A DNA stretch of 64,000 nucleotides, taken from positions 819,772,757 to 819,836,756 of the forward strand of contig CM062814.1 in the NCBI GenBank assembly GCA_031772625.1. The letters are read 5' to 3'. The notes under the pieces are model-generated. The model was not told where the DNA came from. It was given only the letters and a program-made list of their open reading frames with translations, and did no database searches. Origin of the DNA: Pinus tabuliformis. Taxonomy: Eukaryota > Streptophyta > Pinopsida > Pinales > Pinaceae. Position numbers and translations under genes: made by a program. Positions 46,601-53,598 of this stretch are shown piece by piece (the stretch's first letter is position 1; every line of letters starts with the position of its first letter).

Positions 46601-48637
46601 ATATGATTTGATTGTAAATGATTTATACAGACCTGGCACCATGCAATTGCTCGTTTCAGTTTTTTGTTTTCTATGAAATATTTCGTATTTTTATATTACA
46701 TATTTTCCAAGTTTAGTATTTCTTATTTATGCAAATGGTTCTTCTACGTTCATTTTAAACTTTCAGGTTAACCATGGAAGGTTGAAGGAAGATGAAGCAA
46801 GGAGATACTTCCAGCAGCTTATTAATGCTGTTGATTACTGCCATAGTAGGGGTGTCTACCATAGGGACTTGAAGGTACAAGGAAATCTTGGGCTATCTAG
46901 TCATGAGTAACTGCTTGTTGGGATCATGTTGATGCATTTTTTTGTTTCCTTTTTATGAAGTTGTGGTGATGAGTTACCTTTTCAAATATTGTAAGCAATG
47001 CGTATTAATGTTTCTCTTTTACAGCCAGAAAATTTGCTTCTGGATACATATGGAAATCTTAAAGTATCAGATTTTGGCCTAAGTGCACTGTCTCAACAAG
47101 TCAGGGTAAGCATGCTGGGAAGAATTTCCTACTGAATTCATTAGAAGGGGATTATGGAATCCTACAGAATTTATTCTGTAGAATGGATTCCTATAAAATT
47201 ATTCAGTAGAATGGATTCCTATAAAATTATTCAGTAGAATAAATTTTTGGCTTTTTTGTCATGAAATTTTTTATGGACTATTGGACAATGTTCAGAACAG
47301 CACTAGTAGCTGGATTGTATAATTATTGTATGTTCTAGTGAACAACCATATCCATAGAAATGCCCCCACTCTCTGCATATTATTCACTTTTAAAACCGAC
47401 TGTGATGCCCTCCCTTGATTCATGGCCAATTCTTCTGTCTTCCATGCAACCAAACAAAGACCATTGAGATTGTTTTGTGTGCTGTAGGATGACGGTTTGC
47501 TTCACACTACTTGTGGAACACCCAATTATGTTGCTCCTGAGGTACAATAACCATTCTTTTTGTTATCATTTATCACTAACTGAATGTTGCAGTTGACCAC
47601 AATTTTGTAAAAGGCATGTTTTCTTCGTGTTGGACTACAAAGTTATTCATTTGGGATTCCATCTGCTATGCTTTTCAGGTCATCAATGATAAAGGTTACG
47701 ACGGGGCAACTGCAGACTTGTGGTCATGTGGTGTCATCCTATTTGTTTTAATGGCAGGTTACTTGCCTTTTGATGATCCAAACCTTATGACATTGTATAA
47801 AAAGGTGAGTGGTTTCCACCAATTCGAACTTTCTGTGCATATATTTGTTTGCAATCGTGTACTGTTTAACACTAGTGACTAAACTTTTTTTCTAGTGACT
47901 TGCAGATATATAAAGCAGATTTTACGTGCCCTTCATGGTTTTCTTCTAGTGCAAAGAAATTAATTACAAGGATTTTGGACCCAAACCCTAAGACTGTAGG
48001 TGAAAATCTCTATATGTTTTACAAGCAGCATGCACGACTGCTTGTGAAACTGTTAGCATTTTGTTGAATTTTCTGCATGATCTGTTGCATTTTCCAGCAT
48101 AATATAATGATATGGTAAATTGTTTCATAAGGTTTGTTTTATGATCAGGTACTGCTCAGTAGCATGTACTGGCTGCTGTTATGGAGCATTTGGATCAGTG
48201 TTGCAGACATTTTTTACAGTAAAGTTCAATGGCACTTCTAATACTTGTTATTATGTATCAATGGCAGCGAATTACAATACCTGAGATTTTAGACAATGAA
48301 TGGTTCAAGAAAGGTTATAAGCCACCCAAGTTTAATGAAGAAGAAGATGTAAATCTGGATGATGTTGATGCTGTTTTCAATGATTCAGAAGTAAGCAAAT
48401 TTGACCGATTTAAAGAGAAATTACATGATTTTATTGTTGTGTATTCTTCTGCAGTGAGTTATTATGTGGAATTTTCTTTTCCTTAAGGGAGATTCTTATC
48501 AGCAAATTATGGTGTGTTTATGCCAGGAACATCTTGTTACAGAAAAAAAGGAAACAAAACCAGAGGTGATGAATGCATTTGAACTTATCTCCATGTCCCA
48601 GGGTCTCAATCTTGGCAATCTCTTTGAAATGGACATG
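8380..48637 (+). CDS. CIPK: CBL-interacting protein kinase (CIPK/SnRK3), exons 1-10, 3' part outside window
   Basis: A serine/threonine kinase that, after binding a calcineurin-B-like calcium sensor, phosphorylates transporters and channels at plasma or vacuolar membranes. Joined exons: 8380-8550, 12890-12952, 46513-46584, 46767-46874, 47025-47105, 47488-47541, 47679-47804, 47906-47995, 48268-48390, 48527-48637; all phase 0, GT-AG, 333 residues. Visible: glycine loop GEGTFAKV (20-27), ATP lysine 42 (VAIKVLDK), HRDLKPEN (catalytic Asp136), DFG (154-156), activation loop to APE (181-183), and the NAF motif (MNAFELIS, Asn312-Phe314). The next part, normally LVKR..RFTSK, and the phosphatase-interaction domain are not in the window. 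The sequence is closest from memory to the intron-rich CIPK3/9/23/26 group, especially CIPK23; the exact orthologue is not resolved. Start: 8380 is the first in-frame ATG after an upstream stop; Met3 is an alternative. Confidence 0.93.
9119..9484 (+). repeat. 122-bp tandem triplicate in intron 1
   Basis: Three consecutive copies starting at 9119, 9241 and 9363, each opening GCATTAGCCTTTGCA (third GCATTAACC) and containing TTGCATGCATG and GAGATGAGATGAGATTTTAT (the last partly changed). Copies are roughly 85-90% alike. Non-coding. Confidence 0.85.
9812..11060 (-). mobile_element. LINE reverse-transcriptase relic, inverted in intron 1
   Basis: Reading right to left: [20 protein letters not shown] and [12 protein letters not shown] (10973-10767) match the finger/palm start of a non-LTR reverse transcriptase, then [15 protein letters not shown]-like text, [13 protein letters not shown] near 10200 (family QGCPLSPTLFxLYI), and [14 protein letters not shown] (10012-9812). 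The order is that of one LINE reverse transcriptase. Frames change several times and about 300 bp near 10210-10530 do not match, probably an insertion or decayed part; the catalytic ADD is not visible. Orientation is opposite to the kinase gene. Confidence 0.75.
11061..12889. other. Distal part of intron 1, nothing recognised
   Basis: Unique-looking intron sequence. Short open frames on both strands have no recognisable domain. It ends in the exon 2 acceptor ACATGCAG. Confidence 0.5.
12890..12952 (+). CDS. CIPK: CIPK exon 2
   Basis: Residues 58-78, [20 protein letters not shown] plus E: the kinase alpha-C region with its conserved glutamate. It lies between ATGCAG and GTAATT. This 21-codon exon stands alone, 4.3 kb after exon 1 and 33.6 kb before exon 3. 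Confidence 0.93.
13331..13680 (+). repeat. Three imperfect tandem copies, 110-116 bp, start of intron 2
   Basis: CAGACATCTAAAT..CACATA, GAAAACAAGG(A)AAACACAA and AGCCTCTTCATT recur at about 13331, 13447 and 13557. The third copy runs directly into the 421-bp duplication listed next. Confidence 0.8.
13578..14419 (+). repeat. 421-bp tandem duplication across a retroelement border
   Basis: 13578-13998 and 13999-14419 are almost identical (a handful of differences, for example TTTCGATTG versus TTTCAATTG). Each copy holds about 300 bp of ordinary intron DNA plus the first 117 bp of the LTR that begins at 14303. The left copy therefore carries a detached LTR end (about 13881-13998). The duplication must postdate the LTR insertion and is much younger than the LTR pair. 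Confidence 0.9.
14303..18593 (-). mobile_element. TR-GAG type LTR element (gag only), minus orientation
   Basis: LTRs at 14303-15370 (3') and 17531-18593 (5'), about 1065 bp each, both ending ATCAACA on the plus strand. Beside the right LTR lies GCTCTGATAC, the complement of a Met-tRNA primer site; beside the left LTR is CTCCCTCTTA, a complementary polypurine tract. The 2.2-kb interior encodes only a Copia-type gag (16055-16920), with no protease, integrase or reverse transcriptase seen. That is the TR-GAG layout, mobilised in trans when active. The LTRs differ at roughly one base in ten where compared, so it is an old, broken fossil. No matching target-site duplication was found. Confidence 0.8.
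16055..16920 (-). other. Fossil Copia gag region of the TR-GAG element
   Basis: Starts near 16920 with [14 protein letters not shown]; contains a UBN2/Retrotran_gag_2 pattern ([30 protein letters not shown]) and further left a zinc-knuckle region (CFHCG, GHYATQC). It formed the capsid/nucleocapsid part. Broken, about one or two breaks. Confidence 0.8.
18594..18803. other. Short intron segment between two LTRs
   Basis: About 210 bp of apparently ordinary intron-2 DNA separating the TR-GAG element from LTR family B. Nothing else seen. Confidence 0.4.
18804..19475 (-). mobile_element. LTR relic, family B (left copy, incomplete)
   Basis: Begins TGTTAATTTCCTAACCCCAA and follows the LTR at 43849-44627 for about 670 bp in the same orientation, roughly 80% identical. 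No primer-binding complement sits beside it, unlike the right copy. It may be the 3' LTR of the same old element or an independent relic. Confidence 0.6.
19831..20977 (+). mobile_element. hAT DNA transposon, internal-deletion derivative (hAT-3)
   Basis: Flanked by a perfect 8-bp target duplication, GTTGGGGG, at 19823-19830 and 20978-20985. Ends are CATAGTATTCAAAACCGG and, inverted, TAGTGTTTTTAAAACTGG. The outer 200 bp on the left and 100 bp on the right are packed with AACCGG/CCGGTT motifs, likely transposase-binding sites. Only a BED zinc finger is left of the transposase. The right-hand noncoding end (ATTGCACTCGGTGCCATTTT) resembles the matching ends of hAT-1 and the hAT at 63516, so they are one family. 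Non-autonomous at 1147 bp. Confidence 0.92.
20266..20544 (+). pseudogene. Transposase remnant: BED zinc finger
   Basis: 92 residues starting [19 protein letters not shown], with a zinc-finger pattern [19 protein letters not shown] typical of the DNA-binding BED domain of plant hAT transposases. The catalytic and dimerisation parts are absent. The frame is still open, so a DNA-binding fragment could in principle be made, but no expression is shown. Confidence 0.85.
20986..22169. other. Intron 2 segment, nothing firmly recognised
   Basis: Sequence on the right of hAT-3 continues that on its left (19500-19822). A 93-residue minus-strand frame at 21727-22008 has no known domain. No element borders identified. 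Confidence 0.4.
22170..22860 (-). pseudogene. Processed pseudogene fragment of PFP alpha subunit
   Basis: Pyrophosphate-fructose 6-phosphate 1-phosphotransferase alpha (regulatory) subunit, a cytosolic glycolysis enzyme subunit. Reading right to left: [106 protein letters not shown], and [19 protein letters not shown]. About 220 codons follow one another without any intron, although the plant gene has many, so this is a retrocopy. It has at least four in-frame stops and frameshifts. Only the middle third is present. [10 protein letters not shown] and LFEF.PPFIKK favour alpha over beta. Confidence 0.85.
22861..23189. other. Intron 2 segment beside the PFP pseudogene
   Basis: Minus-strand translation gives short unconnected pieces such as [15 protein letters not shown] that do not match PFP. 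Origin unknown. Confidence 0.35.
23190..24200. repeat. Extremely AT-rich tract, interrupted by a LINE tail
   Basis: About 750 bp composed almost only of ATTAATTA, TTATTATT and AATAATT variants on both sides of an insert at about 23620-23870. It has no coding capacity, and no satellite period could be fixed by eye. Confidence 0.75.
23620..23870 (-). mobile_element. LINE 3' end with poly-A tail (minus strand)
   Basis: On the minus strand the segment ends in a run of more than 20 A, preceded by about 220 bp of balanced sequence (GGCTGTAAAAAACTTAAGG, ACCCGGTTTCCCATCGGGG) unlike the AT-rich surroundings. This is the look of a severely 5'-truncated LINE, or a retrocopy. Flanking ACTATTAAT/ACTATTTATT could be a worn target duplication. 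Confidence 0.55.
24280..24515 (-). pseudogene. Fragment of kinesin-like calmodulin-binding protein (KCBP), FERM region
   Basis: A 75-codon open stretch on the minus strand contains [20 protein letters not shown] followed by [13 protein letters not shown]. This aligns without gaps to the start of the FERM part of KCBP/ZWICHEL (family: VQLSYVQ.QHDY..GNYPVG and GRDDAAQLSALQILVE). KCBP is the only MyTH4-FERM protein known in plants. After about 35 residues the similarity stops, and the remaining open frame is unrecognised. No start codon or neighbouring KCBP exon is present, so it is a displaced gene fragment. It abuts the presumed outer end of LTR C. Confidence 0.65.
24515..25450 (-). mobile_element. 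Outer part of an old LTR (family C), cut by hAT-1
   Basis: ATTTTGGTCC..AGACCCTGGAAAAACCCC near 24672 matches the same position of the TR-GAG LTR and the solo LTR at 42741. The LTR appears to continue at 28956-29024 and again at 39396-39911, after two hAT insertions, and then meets a polypurine-tract complement. The outer border is approximate. Broken, old. Confidence 0.5.
25452..28955 (-). mobile_element. hAT DNA transposon hAT-1 with transposase gene
   Basis: About 3.5 kb. The ends are AT..TGTTTTAAAAC and, inverted, CATTGTTTTAAAA; target duplication GATCTAA(A/T) at 25444-25451 and 28956-28963 (7 of 8), the left end having lost about three bases. The termini share inverted ACCGACTCAGCCGAG and are packed with GACTC/GAGTCGG motifs. 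A (TA)n and a 27-base A run lie inside the left end at 25564-25612. It carries a transposase on the minus strand with one intron and at least two frameshifts, so it is not autonomous now. Confidence 0.85.
25830..28397 (-). pseudogene. hAT transposase (hAT-1), broken
   Basis: Starts at 28397 with [22 protein letters not shown] zinc finger [18 protein letters not shown]; then the RNase-H-like DUF659 region ([54 protein letters not shown]) to about 27085. The frame shifts near 27085-27110 and again near 26800-26850, with text continuing ([30 protein letters not shown]-like). An intron fits complement(26471..26602), GT-AG. The end is the hATC dimerisation domain ([36 protein letters not shown]). 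A low-complexity, acidic tail follows to about 25830. All expected domains are present in order. Confidence 0.85.
29645..31703 (-). pseudogene. hAT-2 transposase, main part, broken
   Basis: Reading right to left: a Pro/Ser-rich linker ([19 protein letters not shown]), DUF659 ([47 protein letters not shown]), [14 protein letters not shown] after a frameshift near 30910-30934, an intron fitting complement(30439..30542), [12 protein letters not shown], a further frameshift near 30380, [16 protein letters not shown], and a hATC domain ([32 protein letters not shown]) ending near 29645. It is clearly related to but distinct from hAT-1's protein. At least three lesions. Confidence 0.85.
31704..31880 (-). 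repeat. Copia-1 3' LTR
   Basis: 177 bp, paired with 36855-37031. Flanked outside by ATGCT (31699-31703). Confidence 0.95.
36855..37031 (-). repeat. Copia-1 5' LTR
   Basis: 177 bp, adjoining the primer-site complement GGCTCTGATACCA. Flanked outside by ATGCT (37032-37036). Confidence 0.95.
37032..37250 (-). pseudogene. hAT-2 transposase, BED zinc-finger part
   Basis: Starts at 37250: [18 protein letters not shown], with zinc-finger residues [20 protein letters not shown]. The frame runs into the Copia insertion at LEMLDQH; the sequence on the other side (31703 leftward, [15 protein letters not shown]) is in the same frame once one ATGCT copy is discounted. So this hAT exon was still open when the Copia landed. 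Confidence 0.85.
37970..38560 (+). other. Duplicated coding-like segment inside hAT-2 (possible captured gene piece)
   Basis: Two units 345 bp (115 codons) apart read similarly in protein: [20 protein letters not shown] then [11 protein letters not shown] near 37981, and [18 protein letters not shown] then [15 protein letters not shown] near 38330; each is followed by an acidic DGxxNxSDLSPE-type stretch. Differences keep the reading frame except for one shift in the first unit. It is on the strand opposite to the transposase and matches no transposase domain. I do not recognise the family. A host exon captured by the transposon and tandemly duplicated is the simplest reading. Confidence 0.45.
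39396..39911 (-). mobile_element. Inner part of LTR family C
   Basis: Right of hAT-2 the presumed LTR resumes; its last 95 bp (GGTCAATTAGGCGATTTCCA ... GAGCTACTAACATTA) resemble the corresponding end of LTR B (about 70%). CTCCCTCTTAGTG follows at 39912, the same polypurine-tract complement as beside the TR-GAG LTR. Confidence 0.55.
39912..40870 (-). mobile_element. Copia relic, integrase region (element C)
   Basis: Reading right to left, [20 protein letters not shown], an NGVA-type motif and [15 protein letters not shown] then [20 protein letters not shown] form the core and end of a Copia integrase. It belongs to the element whose 3' LTR is family C. Broken in several places, old; other pol parts were not seen. 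Confidence 0.75.
40871..42740. other. Intron 2 DNA, probably more element interior
   Basis: No intact frame or clear domain. A minus-strand stretch at 40833-41243 is open but unrecognised. 42490-42660 has GGGCACCCA/GGTACCCA motifs like the putative MITE at 45843, without a convincing target duplication. Confidence 0.35.
42741..43795 (-). mobile_element. Solo LTR related to the TR-GAG LTR family
   Basis: 1055 bp, starting TGTTAATT and ending AACTAACA (inverted TGTTA/TAACA ends), flanked by TTGAT and TGGAT (4 of 5 bases). The internal landmark TTTTTGGACATAAGTCCCTG matches LTR A. It lies about 40 bp inside the primer site of LTR B, so it inserted into that element and then lost its interior by LTR recombination. 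Old. Confidence 0.65.
43849..44627 (-). mobile_element. LTR family B (5' LTR, minus orientation) with primer-binding site
   Basis: 779 bp, TGTTAATTTCC ... ATCAACA, preceded at 43837-43848 by GGTCTGATACCA, the complement of a Met-tRNA primer site. The interior must therefore lie to the left. The flank GTCTG resembles TTCTG before the left copy at 18804. Broken, old. Confidence 0.75.
44628..46512. other. Distal part of intron 2
   Basis: Apart from the putative MITE at 45843-46112 this looks like ordinary intron DNA. It ends with a T-rich stretch and the TTGCAG acceptor of exon 3. Confidence 0.5.
45843..46112. mobile_element. Putative small hAT-like MITE with GGGTAC motifs
   Basis: About 270 bp rich in GGGTAC/GTACCC words. 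Ends TGTGTTTTTGG and, inverted, TGGTGTTACACAGG. Flanks ATCCCTTT and ATTCTTTT agree at 6 of 8 positions. No coding capacity. Confidence 0.4.
46513..46584 (+). CDS. CIPK: CIPK exon 3
   Basis: Residues 79-102, from [14 protein letters not shown] to GGELFDKI, the hinge region that follows exon 2 in known CIPKs. Acceptor TTGCAG and donor GTAAGC. Its frame joins exon 2 exactly, despite the huge intron. Confidence 0.93.
46767..46874 (+). CDS. CIPK: CIPK exon 4
   Basis: Residues 103-138: [20 protein letters not shown] followed by [13 protein letters not shown], carrying the catalytic loop His-Arg-Asp (Asp136). Acceptor TTTCAG, donor GTACAA. Confidence 0.93.
47025..47105 (+). CDS. CIPK: CIPK exon 5
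   Basis: Residues 139-165: PENLLLD completes the catalytic loop, then SDFGLSAL holds the magnesium-binding DFG. Donor GTAAGC after QQVR. Confidence 0.93.
47488..47541 (+). CDS. CIPK: CIPK exon 6
   Basis: Residues 166-183, [18 protein letters not shown]: the second half of the activation loop, with threonines that upstream kinases can phosphorylate, closing in APE. Acceptor TGTAG, donor GTACAA. Confidence 0.93.
47679..47804 (+). CDS. CIPK: CIPK exon 7
   Basis: Residues 184-225: [20 protein letters not shown] and [17 protein letters not shown], the helical lobe with the conserved DLWSCGV helix F. Acceptor TTTTCAG, donor GTGAGT. Confidence 0.93.
47906..47995 (+). CDS. CIPK: CIPK exon 8
   Basis: Residues 226-255: [20 protein letters not shown] then [10 protein letters not shown], the end of the kinase fold. 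Acceptor TTGCAG, donor GTAGGT. Confidence 0.92.
48268..48390 (+). CDS. CIPK: CIPK exon 9
   Basis: Residues 256-296: [20 protein letters not shown] and the acidic junction ([18 protein letters not shown]) between the kinase and regulatory domains. Acceptor GGCAG, donor GTAAGC. Confidence 0.92.
48527..48637 (+). CDS. CIPK: CIPK exon 10 with NAF motif
   Basis: Residues 297-333: [14 protein letters not shown], then [15 protein letters not shown], the autoinhibitory NAF/FISL segment bound by CBL sensors. It ends ...LFEMDM before GTAAGT. This is the last CIPK exon found; about 110 further residues usual for the family are missing from the window. Confidence 0.92.
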
Positions 48638-48779
48638 GTAAGTGCCGAATAAAGGTTTAACAGAGGACAAAACATAGACACGTGAAGTTTGAAACCCATA
48701 TTTTATCTAAGCACTAACAGGGATTGATGGCTTTGATACTTGTGCTAAAGGTTGGACGCATTAGAGTTTAACAGCTAGG

Positions 48780-49185
48780 AAAATATTCTATTGCGGATAG
48801 ATATTTCTCAATCTCTGTTTCTAACCTTACCCTTTTACCAAAGTTTACCTGCATATTGAAGAAAATATATTTCAATATAATTCCCTTCTAGCTTGGAATT
48901 CTTCTTTAGTTATCACATCACCATTTATCAAGAGTAAAATACAGATAGAAATATGGTGTTGGCAACATAAGTTTTAATGCAAAATACTATATTGCTTATA
49001 GACATTTCTCAATCTCTCTTTCTAACCTTACCCTTTTACTGAAGTTTACCTGCATATTGAAGCATATATATTTCAATATAATTCCCTTTTAGCTTGGAAT
49101 TCTTCTTTAGTTATCATATCACCACCTATCAAGAGTTAAATGCTGATTCAAATATGGTGCTGGCAACATGAGTTTTAATGCAAAA
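48780..49185 (+). repeat. About 200-bp tandem duplication in intron 10
   Basis: Two adjacent copies, about 48780-48980 and 48981-49185, share TTTCTCAATCTCT, CTAACCTTACCCTTTTAC, CCTGCATATTGAAG and AGCTTGGAATTCTTCTTTAG in order, roughly 90% alike. Confidence 0.85.
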
Positions 49186-49506
49186 TCTTCGGAGACATGT
49201 CTGAAGAAGGAGAAAGAATTGAAGAATTTATATTAATGTCCATTAGTGGCCAAAATCTGTCCATGGGATTAGGAAGAAAAATGTTTGACAACAACAGTAA
49301 AGAGTGCCTAAAGCATCTTCAAAACAGTCTAAAACCCAGGTTAAAGCCTAAAGGGTAAAAAAGGAAACAGTATACAATAAGATGAAAAGGGGGTGAACCT
49401 GAAAAAGGAGGCAGCCAAAATAATTAACCTGAAAAGGGAGGGCTGGCAAACTCTAAATAGTGAAGTAGATAGTATGATGAAAGGAAGCACCTGTAGAAAT
49501 TTTCAC

Positions 49507-50456
49507 TGTAGATTAACTTGATTATGCAATATAACTAAAGCAAAATACTTAATCTACTTTTACAATCAAACTTGCGGAAGCTGAATCAATTTGAGCAAGA
49601 TCAAGCAGAACACATATAACAGAGAAGAAGAATCAATACACATGAAACACAGAAGAATATTCTGAGGAAAGTCTTAGCTAAAAACCCCGCTATCTGTATT
49701 ATCATACAAGGTGGTAATACATCAAGATTACACAAAGCTTTAGCTCCTACAGCTAACCAACTCTCAGTACAATCCTCCTGGATGCTCACAGGCAAGGCTT
49801 CTCACAAACCTTTTCCTCTGCCCTCCAAGCCTCCTATTTCCTTGCACTGTTTCCTCTTGGTGATCCCACTGTTACCAAGTGTAACACTGATCACTCACAC
49901 TGATCTCACACCTTGTAAAACTGCGCAATCCTCAAGGAACCTTGTTCCTTCTGCATGGATGAGTTTCTTTTATAGGAAAATTCCTCCAACTGATAGTACA
50001 ATGTCCCTGTCTTTAGTCTCAACTGGGTCTTTGTCTGAACTGACATGCATGAGTTATTTATAAGAGAATTCTCAGGTATCTGGAGTACATTAGTTGCATG
50101 CATGCATGCATTAACTGACTGAACTCACAATTAGTTCCTCAAACTGTTTGGAACTAATTTAACTGGACTTAACTCAGTTAACTGAGCTAACTAATTACAA
50201 CTCAAATACAACTCATCCTTATCTCCTTAATTAAGGGATAATCTCCTTAATTTAAGGGATCACTGTTGCATGACTTCACAAAGACTTCTAGCTTGAATTT
50301 CTCCAACTAATTAACTCAAGATGAATTAATTAATTATTTTTCAAGCAGTTGGTGAGACTAAATTCGAATTTTAATTCACAATTCTAATTCAAGTACAAAT
50401 CAAAATTGGAAGATTCTGAATGCTATTTTTAGCATTTCTTGTTGCTATTCTCAACA
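49507..50456 (-). mobile_element. LTR relic, family D
   Basis: About 950 bp, TGTAGATTAACTT ... TTCTCAACA, followed at 50457 by ACACCCCCACAGTG, the complement of a polypurine tract, so it reads as a 3' LTR in minus orientation with a remnant of interior to its right. The start TGTAGAT resembles LTR A. Broken; no partner LTR found. Confidence 0.55.
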
Positions 50457-50498
50457 ACACCCCCACAGTGATGCTGCACCAGTAAGGGTCCTTCAGAA

Positions 50499-50739
50499 CA
50501 ATGTTGATAATATTGGCAATATTCAAAAATATCGCGATATTTTCAGCAAAACGATATATCGCCGAGAAAATATCGCGATATTTTGAAAATATCAGCTATG
50601 TTTAAAAATTTGAAAAAATTGATCTTTTATGCTTGCTGATATTTGCCGATATTTTTTCTGATATTTTCGCCGATATTGCCGATAAGATGTTTTCTGGACC
50701 CTCGCCGATATTTTGCCGATACCGATATTTTCAACACTG
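50499..50739. mobile_element. hAT MITE, 241 bp, with AATATCG palindromes
   Basis: A perfect 8-bp target duplication CTTCAGAA lies at 50491-50498 and 50740-50747. The ends are CAATGTTGATAATATTGG and, inverted, CAGTGTTGAAAATATCGG. The interior is nearly all AATATCG/CGATATT words, including palindromic AAAATATCGCGATATTTT. No coding capacity; it would have been moved by a hAT transposase. Confidence 0.9.
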
Positions 50740-50747
50740 CTTCAGAA

Positions 50748-52071
50748 AGTAGCTAGGACTAGGGATGCTGAGGAGTAGCACCCTAGGATCAGAAGAGGAC
50801 TCATCATCCCTGCCGACCATCACAAACATGCCAATGCTGAGGCTGACAATATCCTCTGGAGGGTAGCCTAAAAGGATTGGGCTATGCTACCCGATGGGGG
50901 AGAAGTTAGGAACCTTTTTGTTCCTCTTATAACATCCAAGTTTAATGAATCTGCTAGGGAGGGGGAGAAAACTGGTGATGAGCATCTGTTGCCATGAGCC
51001 ACGCTGAGAACGAGGAAGGGTAGCAGTTTCTCTACACTGGGTGTGGGGATGGTAAGAAGAGATGGCCCCATGATCTCTTGTGTTGGGAGGCATCGATTAA
51101 CCGTGTCTTTGACACCAATATCAGCCAGATGCTTAATGCATCAGGTGGTTGAGAGGGCCTGAAAAGAGGTAATCAACCTAGTAGATCTTGAATTCCATGT
51201 GATTCTCTCTGTATAAAAGTAGCTGTCTCCCAATATACAGGGCTAGGCATATATGGTGTGGGTAACAGAAGAAGGTAGCAAGGGACCTACTAAAGTCTCT
51301 GTCTAAATGGTGAAATCTTCCTGGATCTAGTAATAGATGGAGTATCAGAAAGTGAAGTGCTCCATGCAAATCCTGTCTTATGGATTCAGGGGATCTGTGT
51401 CAACTCACAACTGGCAGGAGTTCACTTTCAGCTCAGCGAGAAGAATCGAAGGCCATGTGACCAAGGGGAATCTGAAGGAAATTTTGTTCTCAAGTTCATC
51501 TCTGATAATCTGATGGCTGATGATTTTTCATCTTGCTATTATAGCACATAACATAATATAATATAATATAATTCCCAAAGCTGTAAAGTTAGCAGGATTT
51601 TCCATTTACCAATTTTTTGAAATAGGTAAAATCTGGTGCAGTCATTTCTTACCCCAGTTGCAACCAAGATTATTATACCAGTAAAATTTTCATATGATAT
51701 CCATGATGTTCCCTCTCTCATGAGATAAGAGGGAGAGAAGCAGAAAGGGCTTTGGATGCCTTTTACTGTGGCTGTTGTGTACATAATGATTTTGTCAGAG
51801 CACTTCTTGTTGTATCTACGAGCCTGAATAAACTGTAAATTGCAGAGGACTAATGCCACAAATATAACAATGAAGCACTCAGACAAGATAAACATTTACG
51901 TGGTAAAACCTTGACAATGTGTCAAGGAAACATCCATGGGGCAAAATACTGGTATTATATTGATCAAGAAATGAGATTACAGTCAGGCTTACAACGATTT
52001 TTCTTCTCGGGACTATAGATCTATATTTAACTTGGTACTGTTACAAATGTTACATGAATTGCCATGTTACC
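50748..52071. other. Intron 10 segment, unclassified
   Basis: Contains short open frames without known domains. The piece at 51880-52070 (ACGTGGTAAAACCTTGAC, AAGAAATGAGATTACAGTC) has the flavour of a Copia LTR leader, but no borders could be set. Confidence 0.35.
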
Positions 52072-53598
52072 TGTTGGACACATAATCCTTGGGATTTTTG
52101 TCTTTGTAAATAAATTGTAATTATAAGGAAAAAAATGAGAATGCGAAAGATCATCGGACCTCTTGGAAGATGAAACCAAGAGTCACTGCATTATATTAAA
52201 TATGGTTTCACATTAATAGAATTTCATCCAGTTTTGGAGTTATCTCTGAGACGGTATCAGAGCAAGGTAATAACCATCTGCTTCATCATTCTCTACCCTC
52301 CTTCAGGAATTTTCTGCTTGGATGTAGATGACTAGCAATGTTAACAGTCACGTTTGTTTCTCTGCATGCCCAAGATTCCTTGCAGAGGTTGACAGTCATG
52401 CTCATTTCTTGTTCACTCTCCCTGAGCCCTAGGGTTCAGCAGTCTGCATTTCTTCCCTAGAGGAAAATGCTGCCCCTGCAGCCTATCTAGGTCATTTCTT
52501 CTGGCCTTGAGCTTGACCTTGCTTCTGGCCCGTCGGCGTTGTGACTTAGCTTCTGGTGTGCCAAAAGATTGCTCCTTCAGCTCTGTTTCTTATACACTTA
52601 TTGCTCCTTCTACTCTGTTTCTTTTGCTCCATCCATGGCTACTCTGAGTGTTATGATGAAGCAAGAATACGATTAGAGGAAGCAGCCCCTGAGATAGCCT
52701 GCTTGAGTACACCAACTGATTCAACGCTTGCTTGCTTTACAGCCATCCATAAATACAATGTCTCTTCCTTCAGGAGAAACCTGAAGCTGATTCAAGGCTT
52801 GCTTTACAGCCATCCATAAATACAATACCTTTTCCTTCAGGAGAAACCTGCAGAACTTGCCAGAGAGTGTTGAAATTGCAAGCTGCTCCCTGGAGTTCAT
52901 GAACTTTAGGTAACTTCATTTGAATGAATGAAGCTCACATCTGTTCTGTGCCGCAGTGTTTAAGTAATTCCTATCTTCATTCAGCCGACATTGTTGTCAG
53001 CTTGTTCTCATTCTTTGCAATTAAAGCATTAGTGTACAGTGGCACAAATCTACCTCGATTGAAAGGGTGATTACAAAGATAGAAGGGCACTGACTAGAGG
53101 TTATTGGTTAAAGGGTGGCATGTAGCTCTGAATTATATATAGAATTTTAACGATTATGAATAGTGATATTTAAAAGAAAGTAGGCATTTCCTATAAATAT
53201 GGGTTCATTTTCAGTGCATTCATGTAGACTTTGTATCATGGAATGGAAGTGCCACTGGCAGTAGGTTTAATAATGTCTTATAATTTATAGAACAGAAGCA
53301 CCCCGGGTTTGATGTGGCAGAGTGTTTCTAGGAATATTGAGAATTGTTTCTGAAGTCCTAGAGGTATGTGTTTTGCAGATTCTTATTAGCTGCTTAGGTG
53401 AATTAAATCTAGGAGTATTTTGCAGTAATTTTGCTTGTGAAGATGCATTCCGTCATTTCCATTATCAATGCAGTGCTGATTGGCACGGACAACTACAAAG
53501 AATGGTCTAGAAAGATCAAACACATTCATTTTCAACGATTTGTGGGATGGCATCTACGAAGTTGGGAACTTGGGATTGCTGCAACACCCACTAAGGAG

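Noticed and set aside
51357-51551. 64-codon plus-strand frame ending near 51551
   Set aside because: No recognisable domain, splice context or codon bias; not supportable as a gene.
52556-52819. 87-codon plus-strand frame with a hydrophobic, signal-peptide-like start
   Set aside because: It lies in the leader between a Copia primer site and gag, crosses a 67-bp tandem duplication and matches no family; probably chance.
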